Assembly (NCBI GenBank): GCA_013139395.1 | Contig: WTAX01000301.1 | Coordinates: 1-10,659 of the forward strand | Source: Gammaproteobacteria bacterium | GTDB lineage: Bacteria; Pseudomonadota; Gammaproteobacteria; GRL18 | Direction of reading: 5' to 3' | Length of the DNA stretch: 10,659 nt | In this document: piece by piece, positions 1 through 7,126 of the stretch | Position numbering within the stretch: position 1 is the first letter of the stretch | Layout of the letters: every line of letters begins with the position of its first letter | The notes under the pieces: model-generated | Seen by the model: only the letters and a program-made list of their open reading frames with translations | What the model was told of the DNA's origin: nothing | Database searches by the model: none | Program-made: the position numbers and the translations under genes

Positions 1-435
1 CAAGAACAATTTAAAGATGATTCAGCTGGCAAAAATAAAGCCATGATGGAATTGTATAAGAAAGAAAAAATTAATCCTTTAGGGGGTTGTTTGCCCATTG
101 TTGTGCAGATCCCAGTGTTTATTTCGCTATACTGGGTCTTATTGGAAAGTGTCGAAATGCGCCAGGCTGACTTTATGCTGTGGTTAAATAACCTGTCAGC
201 ACCTGATCCTTATTATGTGCTGCCGTTAATAATGGGTGTTTCAATGTTTGTCCAACAGAAGCTTAATCCGGCACCTATGGATCCTGTACAGGCAAAAGTA
301 ATGATGATGTTACCGGTTATTTTCACCGTATTTTTTGCTTTCTTCCCATCAGGGCTGGTTTTATACTGGGTTGTGAATAATTTGTTATCCATTACGCAGC
401 AATGGTATATCACTCGATCAATTGAGAATGCCTGA
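1..435 (+). CDS. yidC: YidC membrane protein insertase, C-terminal part (5' truncated by window)
   Basis: Frame 1 is open from base 1 to the stop at 433-435, so the ATG at 43 is internal and the 5' end lies outside the window. About 144 residues are visible of a protein that is usually near 550. They form the end of the conserved YidC/Oxa1/Alb3 core: the motif [16 protein letters not shown], a membrane segment after it, a second around [13 protein letters not shown], then the paired hydrophobic stretch [19 protein letters not shown] and [15 protein letters not shown]. The family inserts and folds inner-membrane proteins, alone or with SecYEG. The tail after the last membrane segment is very short (ITRSIENA), without the basic extension seen in E. 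coli. The stop overlaps the mnmE start by 8 bases, and the yidC-mnmE order is the usual one in gammaproteobacteria. Identification is secure. Confidence 0.97.
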   Translation, partial: QEQFKDDSAGKNKAMMELYKKEKINPLGGCLPIVVQIPVFISLYWVLLESVEMRQADFMLWLNNLSAPDPYYVLPLIMGVSMFVQQKLNPAPMDPVQAKVMMMLPVIFTVFFAFFPSGLVLYWVVNNLLSITQQWYITRSIENA

Positions 436-1807
436 TACTAATACAATTTCTACTATTTCTACGATCGCTGCATTAGCCACCGCCCCCGGTCGAGGGGGCG
501 TTGGTATTATTCGTTTATCCGGTCCTCAATCCTTAGCTATTGTTGAAAAAATCATTCAACAAACTCCCAAGCCTCGCTATGCACATTATTTACCCTTCTT
601 TGATGCAACACAGAAAGAACTCGATTCTGGTATTGTATTGTATTTTCCCGGGCCAAATTCCTTTACCGGGGAAGATGTGGTGGAATTACAGGGTCATGGC
701 GGCCCTGTTGTTATGGATATGTTATTACAGCGAGTATTTTCTCTTGGTGCACAACCAGCTAAACCCGGAGAATTCAGTGAGCGGGCCTTTCTAAATGATA
801 AATTAGATCTGGCACAGGCCGAAGCCATTGCTGATCTGATTGATGCCAGTAGTGAGCAAGCTGCCCGTTCTGCTCTGCGTTCATTGCAAGGAGATTTTTC
901 CAGATTAATTCATACACAAGTTGAAGCATTAATTCAATTACGGATCTATGTTGAAGCAGCTATTGATTTCCCGGAAGAAGAAATTGATTTCCTCTCTGAT
1001 GGCAAGGTAGAAAATGACACCAAAGTAATACTCTCAGATTTACAAGAGATACTCATAAAGGCTGAGCAGGGATGTCTGATTCGAGAAGGCATGAGTGTTG
1101 CTATCGTTGGGCAACCCAATGCGGGTAAATCCAGCTTATTGAATGCTTTATCAGGTAAGGATTCCGCCATTGTGACGGATATTGCCGGAACAACACGAGA
1201 TGTCTTAAAAGAAGAAATTAATATTGATGGTATGCCCCTGCATATTATTGATACAGCCGGTTTACGTGATAGTGATTGTGAAGTAGAAAAGATTGGTATT
1301 CAACGTGCCTGGAACGTTATTGAAAATGCCGATCAAATATTATTAGTCTTAGATGAAAATCTTATAGATGATGCTGATAATATTGCCATTAATCAGCAAC
1401 TGGTAGCACAATTTCCAAAAAATATTGATATTACCCTGATCCACAATAAAATTGATCGTGCGAATAAATCACCTGAAATAATAAAGGGTGAACATCGTAG
1501 TGAAATTTACCTGTCTGCCAAGCAACAAAAAGGCATCGATTTACTTAAAGAGCATTTAAAACAATGCATGGGCTATCAAAGTGCTGGGGAAGGCAGTTTT
1601 ATAGCGCGCAGACGTCATCTGGAAGCCATCAATAAAGCCATTCAATCCGTACAAACCGGACTAACACAATTACAGGAATTTTCAGCAGGTGAACTGCTGG
1701 CTGAAGAACTACGTCAGGCACAAAATCACCTGTCAGAAATTACCGGAGAATTTACCTCTGATGATCTGCTGGGCAGAATCTTCACCAGCTTTTGTATTGG
1801 TAAGTAA
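428..1807 (+). CDS. mnmE: tRNA uridine-5-carboxymethylaminomethyl(34) synthesis GTPase MnmE
   Basis: With MnmG this GTPase modifies the wobble uridine (U34) of several tRNAs, using a formyl-folate-bound N-terminal domain and potassium-stimulated GTP hydrolysis. The 459-residue length is normal. Visible order: N-terminal folate-binding domain with [13 protein letters not shown] and [19 protein letters not shown]; helical region with [20 protein letters not shown]; inserted G domain with P-loop GQPNAGKSS (about 228-236), TTRD (255-258), DTAG (275-278) and NKID (340-343); and the C-terminal FCIGK with the conserved Cys at 456. A TTG six bases upstream (422) is in frame, but the ATG at 428 matches the family N-terminus. 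It has no clear ribosome binding site and overlaps the end of yidC, which suggests translational coupling. Its last 18 bases double as a known island integration site. Confidence 0.98.
   Translation: MPDTNTISTISTIAALATAPGRGGVGIIRLSGPQSLAIVEKIIQQTPKPRYAHYLPFFDATQKELDSGIVLYFPGPNSFTGEDVVELQGHGGPVVMDMLLQRVFSLGAQPAKPGEFSERAFLNDKLDLAQAEAIADLIDASSEQAARSALRSLQGDFSRLIHTQVEALIQLRIYVEAAIDFPEEEIDFLSDGKVENDTKVILSDLQEILIKAEQGCLIREGMSVAIVGQPNAGKSSLLNALSGKDSAIVTDIAGTTRDVLKEEINIDGMPLHIIDTAGLRDSDCEVEKIGIQRAWNVIENADQILLVLDENLIDDADNIAINQQLVAQFPKNIDITLIHNKIDRANKSPEIIKGEHRSEIYLSAKQQKGIDLLKEHLKQCMGYQSAGEGSFIARRRHLEAINKAIQSVQTGLTQLQEFSAGELLAEELRQAQNHLSEITGEFTSDDLLGRIFTSFCIGK
1790..1807 (+). repeat. attL-like site: last 18 bp of mnmE
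   Basis: The bases TTTTGTATTGGTAAGTAA encode the last five residues and stop of mnmE. This is the attachment-site position used by SGI1-type islands, and one base (T instead of C at position 3) differs from the form I recall for enterics. Integration there keeps mnmE intact, as seen here. Paired with 3893-3910. Confidence 0.55.
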
Positions 1808-1912
1808 AATTGCATTTCATGCCGTTTCCAGTTGTTTCAAAACTATATTAACTAATTGTTTTTAAATAAATTATTGTTTTATCTTATTCAATATATTTCA
1901 TAGTAGTTTAAT

Positions 1913-1924
1913 ATAATGTGTACT
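1913..1924 (+). repeat. 12-bp direct repeat, copy 1 (left of hipBA)
   Basis: ATAATGTGTACT occurs here and identically at 3809-3820, in the same orientation, one copy on each side of hipBA and both inside the att-like repeats. Function unknown; it could be a recombination-related site, a target duplication, or chance in AT-rich DNA. Confidence 0.4.
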
Positions 1925-1950
1925 GTGTGTGTACTCTCACTCAAAATATT

Positions 1951-1966
1951 TCACCAGTATTAGTGA
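1951..1966 (+). promoter_or_regulatory. Candidate HipB operator O1
   Basis: TCACCA-GTAT-TAGTGA is an inverted repeat with one mismatch between its arms. It is the first of three sites of the form TCACCA-N4-TGGTGA that start at 1951, 2001 and 2051. It lies about 100 bp upstream of the predicted hipB transcription start. That HipB is the ligand is an inference from position and from the multi-operator arrangement known for hipBA operons. Confidence 0.5.
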
Positions 1967-2000
1967 TTAATCAATGTAATTCATATTTGGTAATATATAA

Positions 2001-2016
2001 ATACCATTATTGGTGA
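2001..2016 (+). promoter_or_regulatory. Candidate HipB operator O2
   Basis: ATACCA-TTAT-TGGTGA has a perfect right half-site, and its left half matches TCACCA at four of six bases. It starts exactly 50 bp after O1 and ends six bases before the predicted -35 of hipB, so a bound repressor would abut RNA polymerase. Confidence 0.5.
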
Positions 2017-2022
2017 TTTTTG

Positions 2023-2051
2023 TGGAAATGTTTTGATTCAGTCCCTATAAT
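2023..2051 (+). promoter_or_regulatory. Predicted hipBA promoter
   Basis: A perfect -10 hexamer TATAAT (2046-2051) stands 17 bp from a -35-like TGGAAA (2023-2028, four of six consensus bases). Transcription would start near 2058, about 23 bases before the hipB start codon. O2 ends just before the -35, and O3 begins at the last base of the -10, which fits autorepression. Confidence 0.6.
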
Positions 2052-2066
2052 TACTATTAGTGGTGA
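2051..2066 (+). promoter_or_regulatory. Candidate HipB operator O3
   Basis: TTACTA-TTAG-TGGTGA has a perfect right half-site and a left half matching at four of six bases. It starts exactly 50 bp after O2 and covers the predicted transcription start, the position of a repressing operator. It ends five bases before the AGGA ribosome binding site of hipB. Confidence 0.5.
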
Positions 2067-2080
2067 TTAATAGGATAAAA

Positions 2081-2380
2081 ATGATGGCAAAACAAGTGGT
2101 GCAAAGCAAACTTCCAGATCTCAGTGCAATTGATAGTGCAATAACACTGGGACAGCTTATTAAAGCCAAACGTACTGAATTGAAAATGAAACTGGTGGAT
2201 TGTGCAGCACTGTGCGGCATTGGTGTGAATACCTTATCTCGCATAGAAAAGGGTAATTCTAACTGTACCTTGGGAGCTACTTTTGCTGTACTCAAGGGGT
2301 TGGGGATTAAACTAAATCCAACTGGAATAAGTACAACCGATACCAGTGTCCAGCAAAATAATGCGATTCCGTGGGTGTAA
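2081..2380 (+). CDS. hipB: HipB-like antitoxin, XRE-family HTH repressor
   Basis: This small DNA-binding protein probably neutralises HipA and represses its own operon. From the ATG at 2081 it is 99 residues; AGGA at 2072-2075 lies five bases upstream, and the ATG at 2084 is an equally possible start. An earlier in-frame GTG at 2060 lies inside the proposed operator O3 and has no ribosome binding site, so it was not chosen. Residues about 22-80 form a Cro/CI-type helix-turn-helix: LGQLIKAKRTELKM, then LVDCAALCGIGVNTLSRIEKG containing the recognition helix. The C-terminal tail (about 81-99) ends in IPWV; E. coli HipB also ends with a Trp-containing tail important for its interaction with HipA, so the near-terminal Trp may matter. 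The hipA start follows 16 bases after the stop. Confidence 0.88.
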   Translation: MMAKQVVQSKLPDLSAIDSAITLGQLIKAKRTELKMKLVDCAALCGIGVNTLSRIEKGNSNCTLGATFAVLKGLGIKLNPTGISTTDTSVQQNNAIPWV

Positions 2381-2396
2381 GTAGAGGAGTATCAGC

Positions 2397-3713
2397 ATGA
2401 GTTACCAGCTTGTTCTATTTTATGCCGATAAAGTGATTGCTCATTTAGAATATGAACGCAAAACGGGTTTGTTGCATTTGCAATATGAGCAGGATTGGCA
2501 ACAACAGGGTTTTTCTATATCGCCTGCATTGAGGTTAAATGAAGCACATCCACATAATAGTGCTTATAATTTCCTGGATAACCTGCTTCCCGAAGGAGAG
2601 GCACGAAAACTTCTGGCGCAAAATCTTGGGGTAAGTGAAACACATGTATTTGCACAAATACGTGCCCTTGGCCAAGATTTATCCGGAGCGATTACCTTTC
2701 TGGATACGGATAAGGTACAGGATAGTCAACCCATATTCAGACCAATTAATGAACAAGAATTGATTCGACGTCTGGAACAAAAGGAAGATTTTGGTCTGCT
2801 AATCTGGGATGATAAACCCAGGCTAAGCGTCGCCGGTGTTCAGGATAAAATTAATGTACTTTGTACTGATGCTGGTGAGATTGGTTTTGGTGATGGTAGT
2901 TTATGTTCTACACACATTCTAAAGTTTGAACGTCGTAATTGCCCTCATTTAGTGTTAAATGAATTTTTCTGTATGAGCCTGGCCAAAATTGTAGGTCTAC
3001 CGATTGCAAATGTCACATTTAAACAGTTTGGCGAATTTCCAGCACTATTGGTAGAACGTTTTGATCGAAAGTTTGACAGTTCTCAACAAAAGGTATTTAA
3101 ACGTCATTTGATTGATGCTTGCCAGGCGCTGGATTTGCCCAGAGAGTACAAATATGAGCATAATTTTGGTGATGGTAGAGATGTCGCACATATACGTGAT
3201 GGTGCCAGTCTTGAAAAATTATTTAATTTTTGCCGAAATACACCTACTCCAGCAAGAAATATCCAATGGCTGCTTAACTGGCAATTATTTAACCTGATGA
3301 TCAATAACTATGACAGTCATGCTAAAAACCTGTCATTTTTTTATGGTAATGATCTTTGTCAGTTTAGCCCAGGCTACGATCTGGTTAATGTGGCAATGTA
3401 TCCTCAATTTAAACAGACATTGGCAATGGCTATAGGTGATGAGTTTGACCCTAATAGTATATTTGCCTATCAATTAGCTGACTTTGCAGAAACTTGTTCC
3501 ATTGATAAAAAATTACTTTCACGTACATTAAAGACATTGGCAGGACAAGTACTCAAGGCATTGGATGAAATGGCTATTGACACATTATTTGATGACAGTG
3601 CAGTTCTCACTTCTGCAGATAAAAACTACTGGCAAGAATTGAAAGAGAATATTGGGCTTCGGACTACTCATTTATTGGAACAAGCTGAGGAAATACCCAA
3701 TATTATTGTATGA
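2397..3713 (+). CDS. hipA: HipA-type serine/threonine kinase toxin
   Basis: HipA proteins are kinases; E. coli HipA phosphorylates glutamyl-tRNA synthetase, which arrests translation and promotes persistence. The 438 residues match the usual full length of about 440. Seen here: an N-terminal subdomain with ALRLNEAHPHNSAYNFLDNLLPEGEA split into conserved pieces around 45-70; the loop LSVAGVQDK (143-151), with Ser144 at the place of the autophosphorylated Ser150 of E. coli HipA; THILKFE (172-178); LVERFDR (218-224); the catalytic motif NNYDSHAKN with Asp306 and Asn311; and the metal-binding Asp328 in GYDLV. All catalytic residues are present, so it should be active. AGAGGAG at 2383-2389 is a strong ribosome binding site seven bases before the ATG. 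The actual substrate in this organism is unknown. Confidence 0.93.
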   Translation: MSYQLVLFYADKVIAHLEYERKTGLLHLQYEQDWQQQGFSISPALRLNEAHPHNSAYNFLDNLLPEGEARKLLAQNLGVSETHVFAQIRALGQDLSGAITFLDTDKVQDSQPIFRPINEQELIRRLEQKEDFGLLIWDDKPRLSVAGVQDKINVLCTDAGEIGFGDGSLCSTHILKFERRNCPHLVLNEFFCMSLAKIVGLPIANVTFKQFGEFPALLVERFDRKFDSSQQKVFKRHLIDACQALDLPREYKYEHNFGDGRDVAHIRDGASLEKLFNFCRNTPTPARNIQWLLNWQLFNLMINNYDSHAKNLSFFYGNDLCQFSPGYDLVNVAMYPQFKQTLAMAIGDEFDPNSIFAYQLADFAETCSIDKKLLSRTLKTLAGQVLKALDEMAIDTLFDDSAVLTSADKNYWQELKENIGLRTTHLLEQAEEIPNIIV

Positions 3714-3808
3714 CATAACCAATTATCAATGAATCGCGTTTAATGTTGATTTAGAAAAAAACAAATTAAGCTATTATGCAGCTTACTACTCATTAAGGGT
3801 AAGTTGAA

Positions 3809-3820
3809 ATAATGTGTACT
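3809..3820 (+). repeat. 12-bp direct repeat, copy 2 (right of hipBA)
   Basis: This is identical to 1913-1924 (ATAATGTGTACT) and in the same orientation, about 100 bases after the hipA stop and 73 bases before the att-like repeat. Confidence 0.4.
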
Positions 3821-3892
3821 TATTTGTGTCTTTTTGAAGTTGCTTATAAATGAAAATTATTAATAATCAATTAATTGCAATCATTTAATACA

Positions 3893-3910
3893 TTCTGTAT
3901 TGGAAAATAA
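3893..3910 (+). repeat. attR-like site: imperfect copy of the mnmE 3' end
   Basis: TTCTGTATTGGAAAATAA matches the last 18 bases of mnmE at 15 positions, in the same orientation, with the central TGTATTGG intact. Its third base is C, as I recall for enteric mnmE ends. It would mark the right boundary of the hipBA-bearing segment. Confidence 0.45.
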
Positions 3911-4022
3911 CACCGAATTACTGATTCTAATAAAATCGCAAAACCATTCACGATCAAATCATAATAAGACTTCATATTCATCCAGAATATGTACCTTTGT
4001 CAATTGCAGCATTTTATAATTC

Positions 4023-4031
4023 TGTTATACT
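4023..4031 (+). promoter_or_regulatory. Predicted fic operon promoter (extended -10)
   Basis: TGT-TATACT is an extended -10 element with five of six consensus bases in the hexamer (4026-4031). No good -35 is found at 16-18 bp; the best is TTGCAG at 4004-4009, only three of six. A perfect TATAAT at 4015-4020 is an alternative but also lacks a well-spaced -35. Start would be near 4038. Confidence 0.45.
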
Positions 4032-4053
4032 TGTTTTTAAAAAACAAGTATAA
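4025..4053. promoter_or_regulatory. Perfect 29-bp palindrome over the fic promoter, candidate operator
   Basis: The two 14-base arms TTATACTTGTTTTT and AAAAACAAGTATAA are exact reverse complements around a single A. The palindrome covers the predicted -10 and transcription start of fic, as expected of a repressor site. The Fic protein's C-terminal winged helix makes autoregulation a possibility. It is not followed by a T-tract after a GC stem, so it is not a normal terminator. Confidence 0.55.
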
Positions 4054-4101
4054 GTTTCTATTATCTTCCATTAATCTATTGTTTTCTGTAGAAAATAAAG
4101 A

Positions 4102-5463
4102 ATGAAAATACCAGTATTACCACCTGATTATAAGACTATTTTAGATGCTGTAAAAGGTTCTGAAACGGATATCTTCTTACATTTAATCCAAAATGCGAGT
4201 CCAGTGGATAATAAAGGGCGTTATCTGCACTGGGATAAACTTCGTCACCTTCCTGCTCCTGATGGATTAAGTAATGAGCAATGGTGGTTTGGTATTAAAA
4301 CTGCTCGTCAAAACCTATATCAAGCACTACAGTTGAAAGATAAACAGGGAAATTCATTTATGTATGGTACTCCTGATCGAGTCTTACGTGAATTGCATTG
4401 GCTGGATCGATATGCTGCCGGAAATATACAGTTTAGTGATGCCATTACCAATGCCCAAACACGTAATACCTATCTGATTAGATCATTAATTGAAGAGGCG
4501 ATTAATTCCAGTCAGCTTGAAGGTGCATCTACCACTAGAGATGTTGCCAGGGAAATGATACGTCAGGAAAGAGAACCAGAAGATAAAAGTGAACAGATGA
4601 TCTTTAATAACTATCATGCAATGCAATTCATTCATGATATAAAAGATGAATCACTGACACCATCAATGGTATTTGAATTACAACGGATTTTGACTAAAGA
4701 TACACTGAATGAAACAGCTGTTGGACGTTTTCGTACTGAGAATGATGATATACAAGTGATGGATAATGCCACACAAGAATCTCTTCATATACCACCGCCT
4801 GCGGAACAATTATCTGAACGTATGCAAGCATTGTGTGATTTTGCCAATAAAGATATCAGTGCTGATCCAGAGGGTTCATTTCTACATCCTGTTATAAAGG
4901 CAATTGTTTTACACTTTATGTTAGCTTATGACCATCCTTTTTGTGATGGTAATGGACGTACTGCACGAGCTTTATTTTATTGGGCTATGGCCAAACAAGG
5001 TTATTGGTTAATGGAATTTGTTTCTATATCACGAGTTATAAAAAAGGCATCTGTACAATATGGAAAGGCTTTTCTTTATACTGAAACAGATGATAATGAT
5101 TTGACTTATTTTCTGCTTCACCAGCTGGGAGTGATTCATCAGGCGGTTGATGCTTTGTATGTTTTTCTGGATAAAAAGATGCAGGGAATTAATGAAGCAA
5201 AACGCGTATTGAAGGATAATCCACGTCTGAGTGGAAAACTAAATTTTCGTCAGTTAGCTTTACTCAGGCATGCGCTTAAGCATCCACGGTTTAGTTATGT
5301 GGTGCAGGAACATCAACATTCGCATGGCATTTCATATGATGTAGCGCGTAAAGATTTGTTACAAATGTCCGATTCATTGAAATTACTGCTCAAAACAAAA
5401 CAAGGTAAACAGTATTATTTTGTGGTGCCAAATGATTTTGAGCAGAGGATTGCAAGCTCATGA
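4102..5463 (+). CDS. fic: Fic-family protein adenylyltransferase with inhibitory motif and C-terminal winged helix
   Basis: Fic enzymes usually transfer AMP from ATP to hydroxyl side chains of target proteins. The 453 residues contain an N-terminal extension with no recognised function (1-110), then the self-inhibition motif S136-SQL-E140-G141, whose Glu in this class blocks productive ATP binding, then the Fic core, and the complete catalytic motif HPFCDGNGRTAR (278-289) with His278, Asp282 and Arg286. Residues about 380-445 look like a winged helix (LNFRQLALLRHALKH, then SYDVARKDLLQMSDSLKLL), a common C-terminal part of this subfamily. No antitoxin gene is adjacent; regulation is probably internal. 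The start codon has only a weak ribosome binding site. The stop overlaps the next start as ATGA, so it is probably translated together with the sensor kinase, which is unusual for Fic. The target protein is unknown. Confidence 0.92.
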   Translation: MKIPVLPPDYKTILDAVKGSETDIFLHLIQNASPVDNKGRYLHWDKLRHLPAPDGLSNEQWWFGIKTARQNLYQALQLKDKQGNSFMYGTPDRVLRELHWLDRYAAGNIQFSDAITNAQTRNTYLIRSLIEEAINSSQLEGASTTRDVAREMIRQEREPEDKSEQMIFNNYHAMQFIHDIKDESLTPSMVFELQRILTKDTLNETAVGRFRTENDDIQVMDNATQESLHIPPPAEQLSERMQALCDFANKDISADPEGSFLHPVIKAIVLHFMLAYDHPFCDGNGRTARALFYWAMAKQGYWLMEFVSISRVIKKASVQYGKAFLYTETDDNDLTYFLLHQLGVIHQAVDALYVFLDKKMQGINEAKRVLKDNPRLSGKLNFRQLALLRHALKHPRFSYVVQEHQHSHGISYDVARKDLLQMSDSLKLLLKTKQGKQYYFVVPNDFEQRIASS

Positions 5464-7121
5464 AAAAAATTCTTTGTTTATGGTTATTGTTAATTAATAG
5501 CAGTTTTGCACAAATTCCAGACTTGAGTGAAGAAGAAAGAATATGGCTAATTGAACATCCTGTTATTCGTATTGCATTTGATAAACAATCACCACCATTT
5601 GAATGGCAGGATAAAAATGGTAAATACCAGGGTATATCAGTTGAAACTATTGAATTAATAGAAAAACAATTAAAAATTAAATTTCAACAAATTGAAATGA
5701 AAAACTGGTCACAATTATTAACAGCATTTAAACAAGGAAAAATTGATGTAATACCTGCTATTGCTGAAAATAAAGAGCGCCGGAAATTTTTACTCTTTAC
5801 CAGGGCTTATAGCTCCATTCAAGGAGTGATTATATCGGATAAACAATATAATAATGTTAATGAACTCATGGGAAAGAAAGTAGGTGTTGTGAGCGATTAT
5901 ATATGGGATGAATTAGTGAGCCAATATGATGATCAGATACACATTGTTAGAGTAGAGACAACACAGGCCGGAATAGAGTTGGCTGCTGTTGGTGCAATTG
6001 ATGCTATGGTCAGTGATTTAGCTTCTGTAAGTTATCATATTAGTGAAATTGGGATAAGTAACTTACATGTGGTACCTGTTAATGATAGTCAAAAACAAAG
6101 AAAAGAATTAGCAATAGGTATTAGAAAGGATTGGCCGCAATTACAGACAATTTTACAAAAAGCGCTAAATAATTTAAAACAACAGGATAAGGATCGTATT
6201 TATAATAAATGGATAAAATTACAATCCATTTCTTTTTGGCAGTCCCGACAATTTTGGCTAATGACATTATTAGTCAGTACTGTAATTATTTTAATTGTTA
6301 TTTTAATATTGATCTGGAACCGCTCATTAAAATTGCAAGTTGCCCATCGAACTGAACAGCTGAAAAAAGCACAGAGGCAATTAATTCATGCAGAAAAAAT
6401 GGAATCAATCGGGCGATTATCTGCAGGTATTGCTCATGAAGTAAAAAATCCTTTAGCAATATTACAAATGAGTATCGACTATCTAAAAGGAGAGGATAAT
6501 GATGAGACCATAGTCACCATATTGGATGATATGGATGATGCCATTGTCAGAGCTGATACTGTTATTAAAGGCTTACTTGATTTTTCCAGAGAAAAAGAAC
6601 TGCAGGTTATTAAAGGTAATATTAATGAGGTGATTAAAAAATCACTTAAATTAATAGAACATGAAGCAAAACAGCATAATATTAAACTCAGTATAAACTT
6701 ATCCTCTGATTTACCGGAATTGAATATGGATAAAAACCGTCTGCAGCAGGTTTTTATTAATTTATTTATGAATGCAATTCAGGCGATTGAAAATTCTGGT
6801 GAAATAAATGTTCAGGCAAAAGTATGTGAAGTAACTAACCCCCGGGTGATAGATGAAAGTGAAGGGCTGTTTTCTTTATATCAGAAAGTAATAGAAATTA
6901 AAATTTTAGATACCGGTTGCGGTCTGGATAAAAACAATGAAAAGAAAGTATTTGAACCCTTTTTTACAACCAAACCTGTGGGTGAAGGAACAGGCTTAGG
7001 TTTATCAGTATCAAAAACAATAATTGCTCTTCATCGTGGTATTATTACTATGAAAAATAGGACAGATGATGTGCAGCAGGGTGTTGAAGTGAAACTACTT
7101 TTTTCAATCAATGGAGAATAA
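5460..7121 (+). CDS. Membrane sensor histidine kinase with periplasmic solute-binding domain
   Basis: This 553-residue protein looks like a BvgS-type sensor. Order: signal peptide 1-17 (cut after SSFA); a single periplasmic bacterial family-3 solute-binding domain about 28-252, starting with the typical WLIEHPVIRIAFDKQSPPFEW and YQGISVETIELIE; one membrane helix about 264-286; a short coiled coil 287-312; a HisKA domain with the phospho-acceptor His326 in IAHEVKNP; and an ATPase domain with N438 (LFMNAIQA), DTGCG at 484-488, FEPFFTT at 498-504 and GTGLGLSVSK at 510-519. All catalytic motifs are intact. The ligand is likely a small molecule such as an amino acid, but this is only family knowledge. 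AGAGGA at 5444-5449 sits ten bases before the ATG, inside the fic end. The receiver gene follows five bases after the stop and is the likely partner. Confidence 0.93.
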   Translation: MKKILCLWLLLINSSFAQIPDLSEEERIWLIEHPVIRIAFDKQSPPFEWQDKNGKYQGISVETIELIEKQLKIKFQQIEMKNWSQLLTAFKQGKIDVIPAIAENKERRKFLLFTRAYSSIQGVIISDKQYNNVNELMGKKVGVVSDYIWDELVSQYDDQIHIVRVETTQAGIELAAVGAIDAMVSDLASVSYHISEIGISNLHVVPVNDSQKQRKELAIGIRKDWPQLQTILQKALNNLKQQDKDRIYNKWIKLQSISFWQSRQFWLMTLLVSTVIILIVILILIWNRSLKLQVAHRTEQLKKAQRQLIHAEKMESIGRLSAGIAHEVKNPLAILQMSIDYLKGEDNDETIVTILDDMDDAIVRADTVIKGLLDFSREKELQVIKGNINEVIKKSLKLIEHEAKQHNIKLSINLSSDLPELNMDKNRLQQVFINLFMNAIQAIENSGEINVQAKVCEVTNPRVIDESEGLFSLYQKVIEIKILDTGCGLDKNNEKKVFEPFFTTKPVGEGTGLGLSVSKTIIALHRGIITMKNRTDDVQQGVEVKLLFSINGE

Positions 7122-7126
7122 ATAAA

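Larger units (their letters stand above)
1790..3910. mobile_element. Putative genomic island or remnant at the mnmE 3' end, carrying hipBA
   Basis: The segment is delimited by direct, imperfect 18-bp repeats: the last 18 bases of mnmE (1790-1807) and 3893-3910, matching at 15 of 18 positions with an unbroken TGTATTGG core. SGI1-family islands are known to integrate at the 3' end of mnmE (trmE/thdF) and to leave such imperfect repeats at both ends. Inside are only hipB, hipA and AT-rich flanks; no integrase, excisionase or transfer gene is present. It could be a decayed island, a deletion derivative, or an element moved by an integrase in trans. The right boundary rests on one short repeat, so the extent is tentative; a chance match in AT-rich DNA is not excluded. 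Confidence 0.42.
3714..4101. other. Intergenic region between hipA and fic (388 bp)
   Basis: No credible coding sequence is present. The region is very AT-rich and contains a short 5-bp-arm repeat (AAGCT/AGCTT, 3768-3784), the second copy of the 12-bp repeat (3809-3820), small palindromes such as ATTATTAATAAT, the att-like repeat (3893-3910), a 7-bp-arm inverted repeat CATATTC/GAATATG (3973-3991), and the fic promoter with its 29-bp palindrome (4023-4053). No hairpin followed by a T-run is visible after hipA, so no intrinsic terminator is called. Confidence 0.7.

Noticed and set aside
422..427. TTG at 422 as the start of mnmE
   Set aside because: It adds only two residues and the family N-terminus starts at the ATG at 428; neither has a clear ribosome binding site.
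946..1170. Antisense open frame inside mnmE, and similar frames opposite hipA and hipB or overlapping the minus-strand regulator
   Set aside because: They overlap strongly conserved genes, have no recognisable protein features and are shadows of real coding sequence.
2060..2080. GTG at 2060 as the start of hipB
   Set aside because: It lies inside the proposed operator and at the predicted transcription start; AGGA at 2072-2075 serves the ATGs at 2081 and 2084.
3973..3991. CATATTC/GAATATG inverted repeat as a functional hairpin
   Set aside because: Seven AT-rich pairs with no T-run and no relation to a promoter; likely to arise by chance in this composition.
3997..4020. TTGTCA (3997) with TATAAT (4015) as the fic promoter
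   Set aside because: Both hexamers are good but only 12 bp apart, too close for a sigma-70 promoter; the extended -10 at 4023-4031 is preferred.
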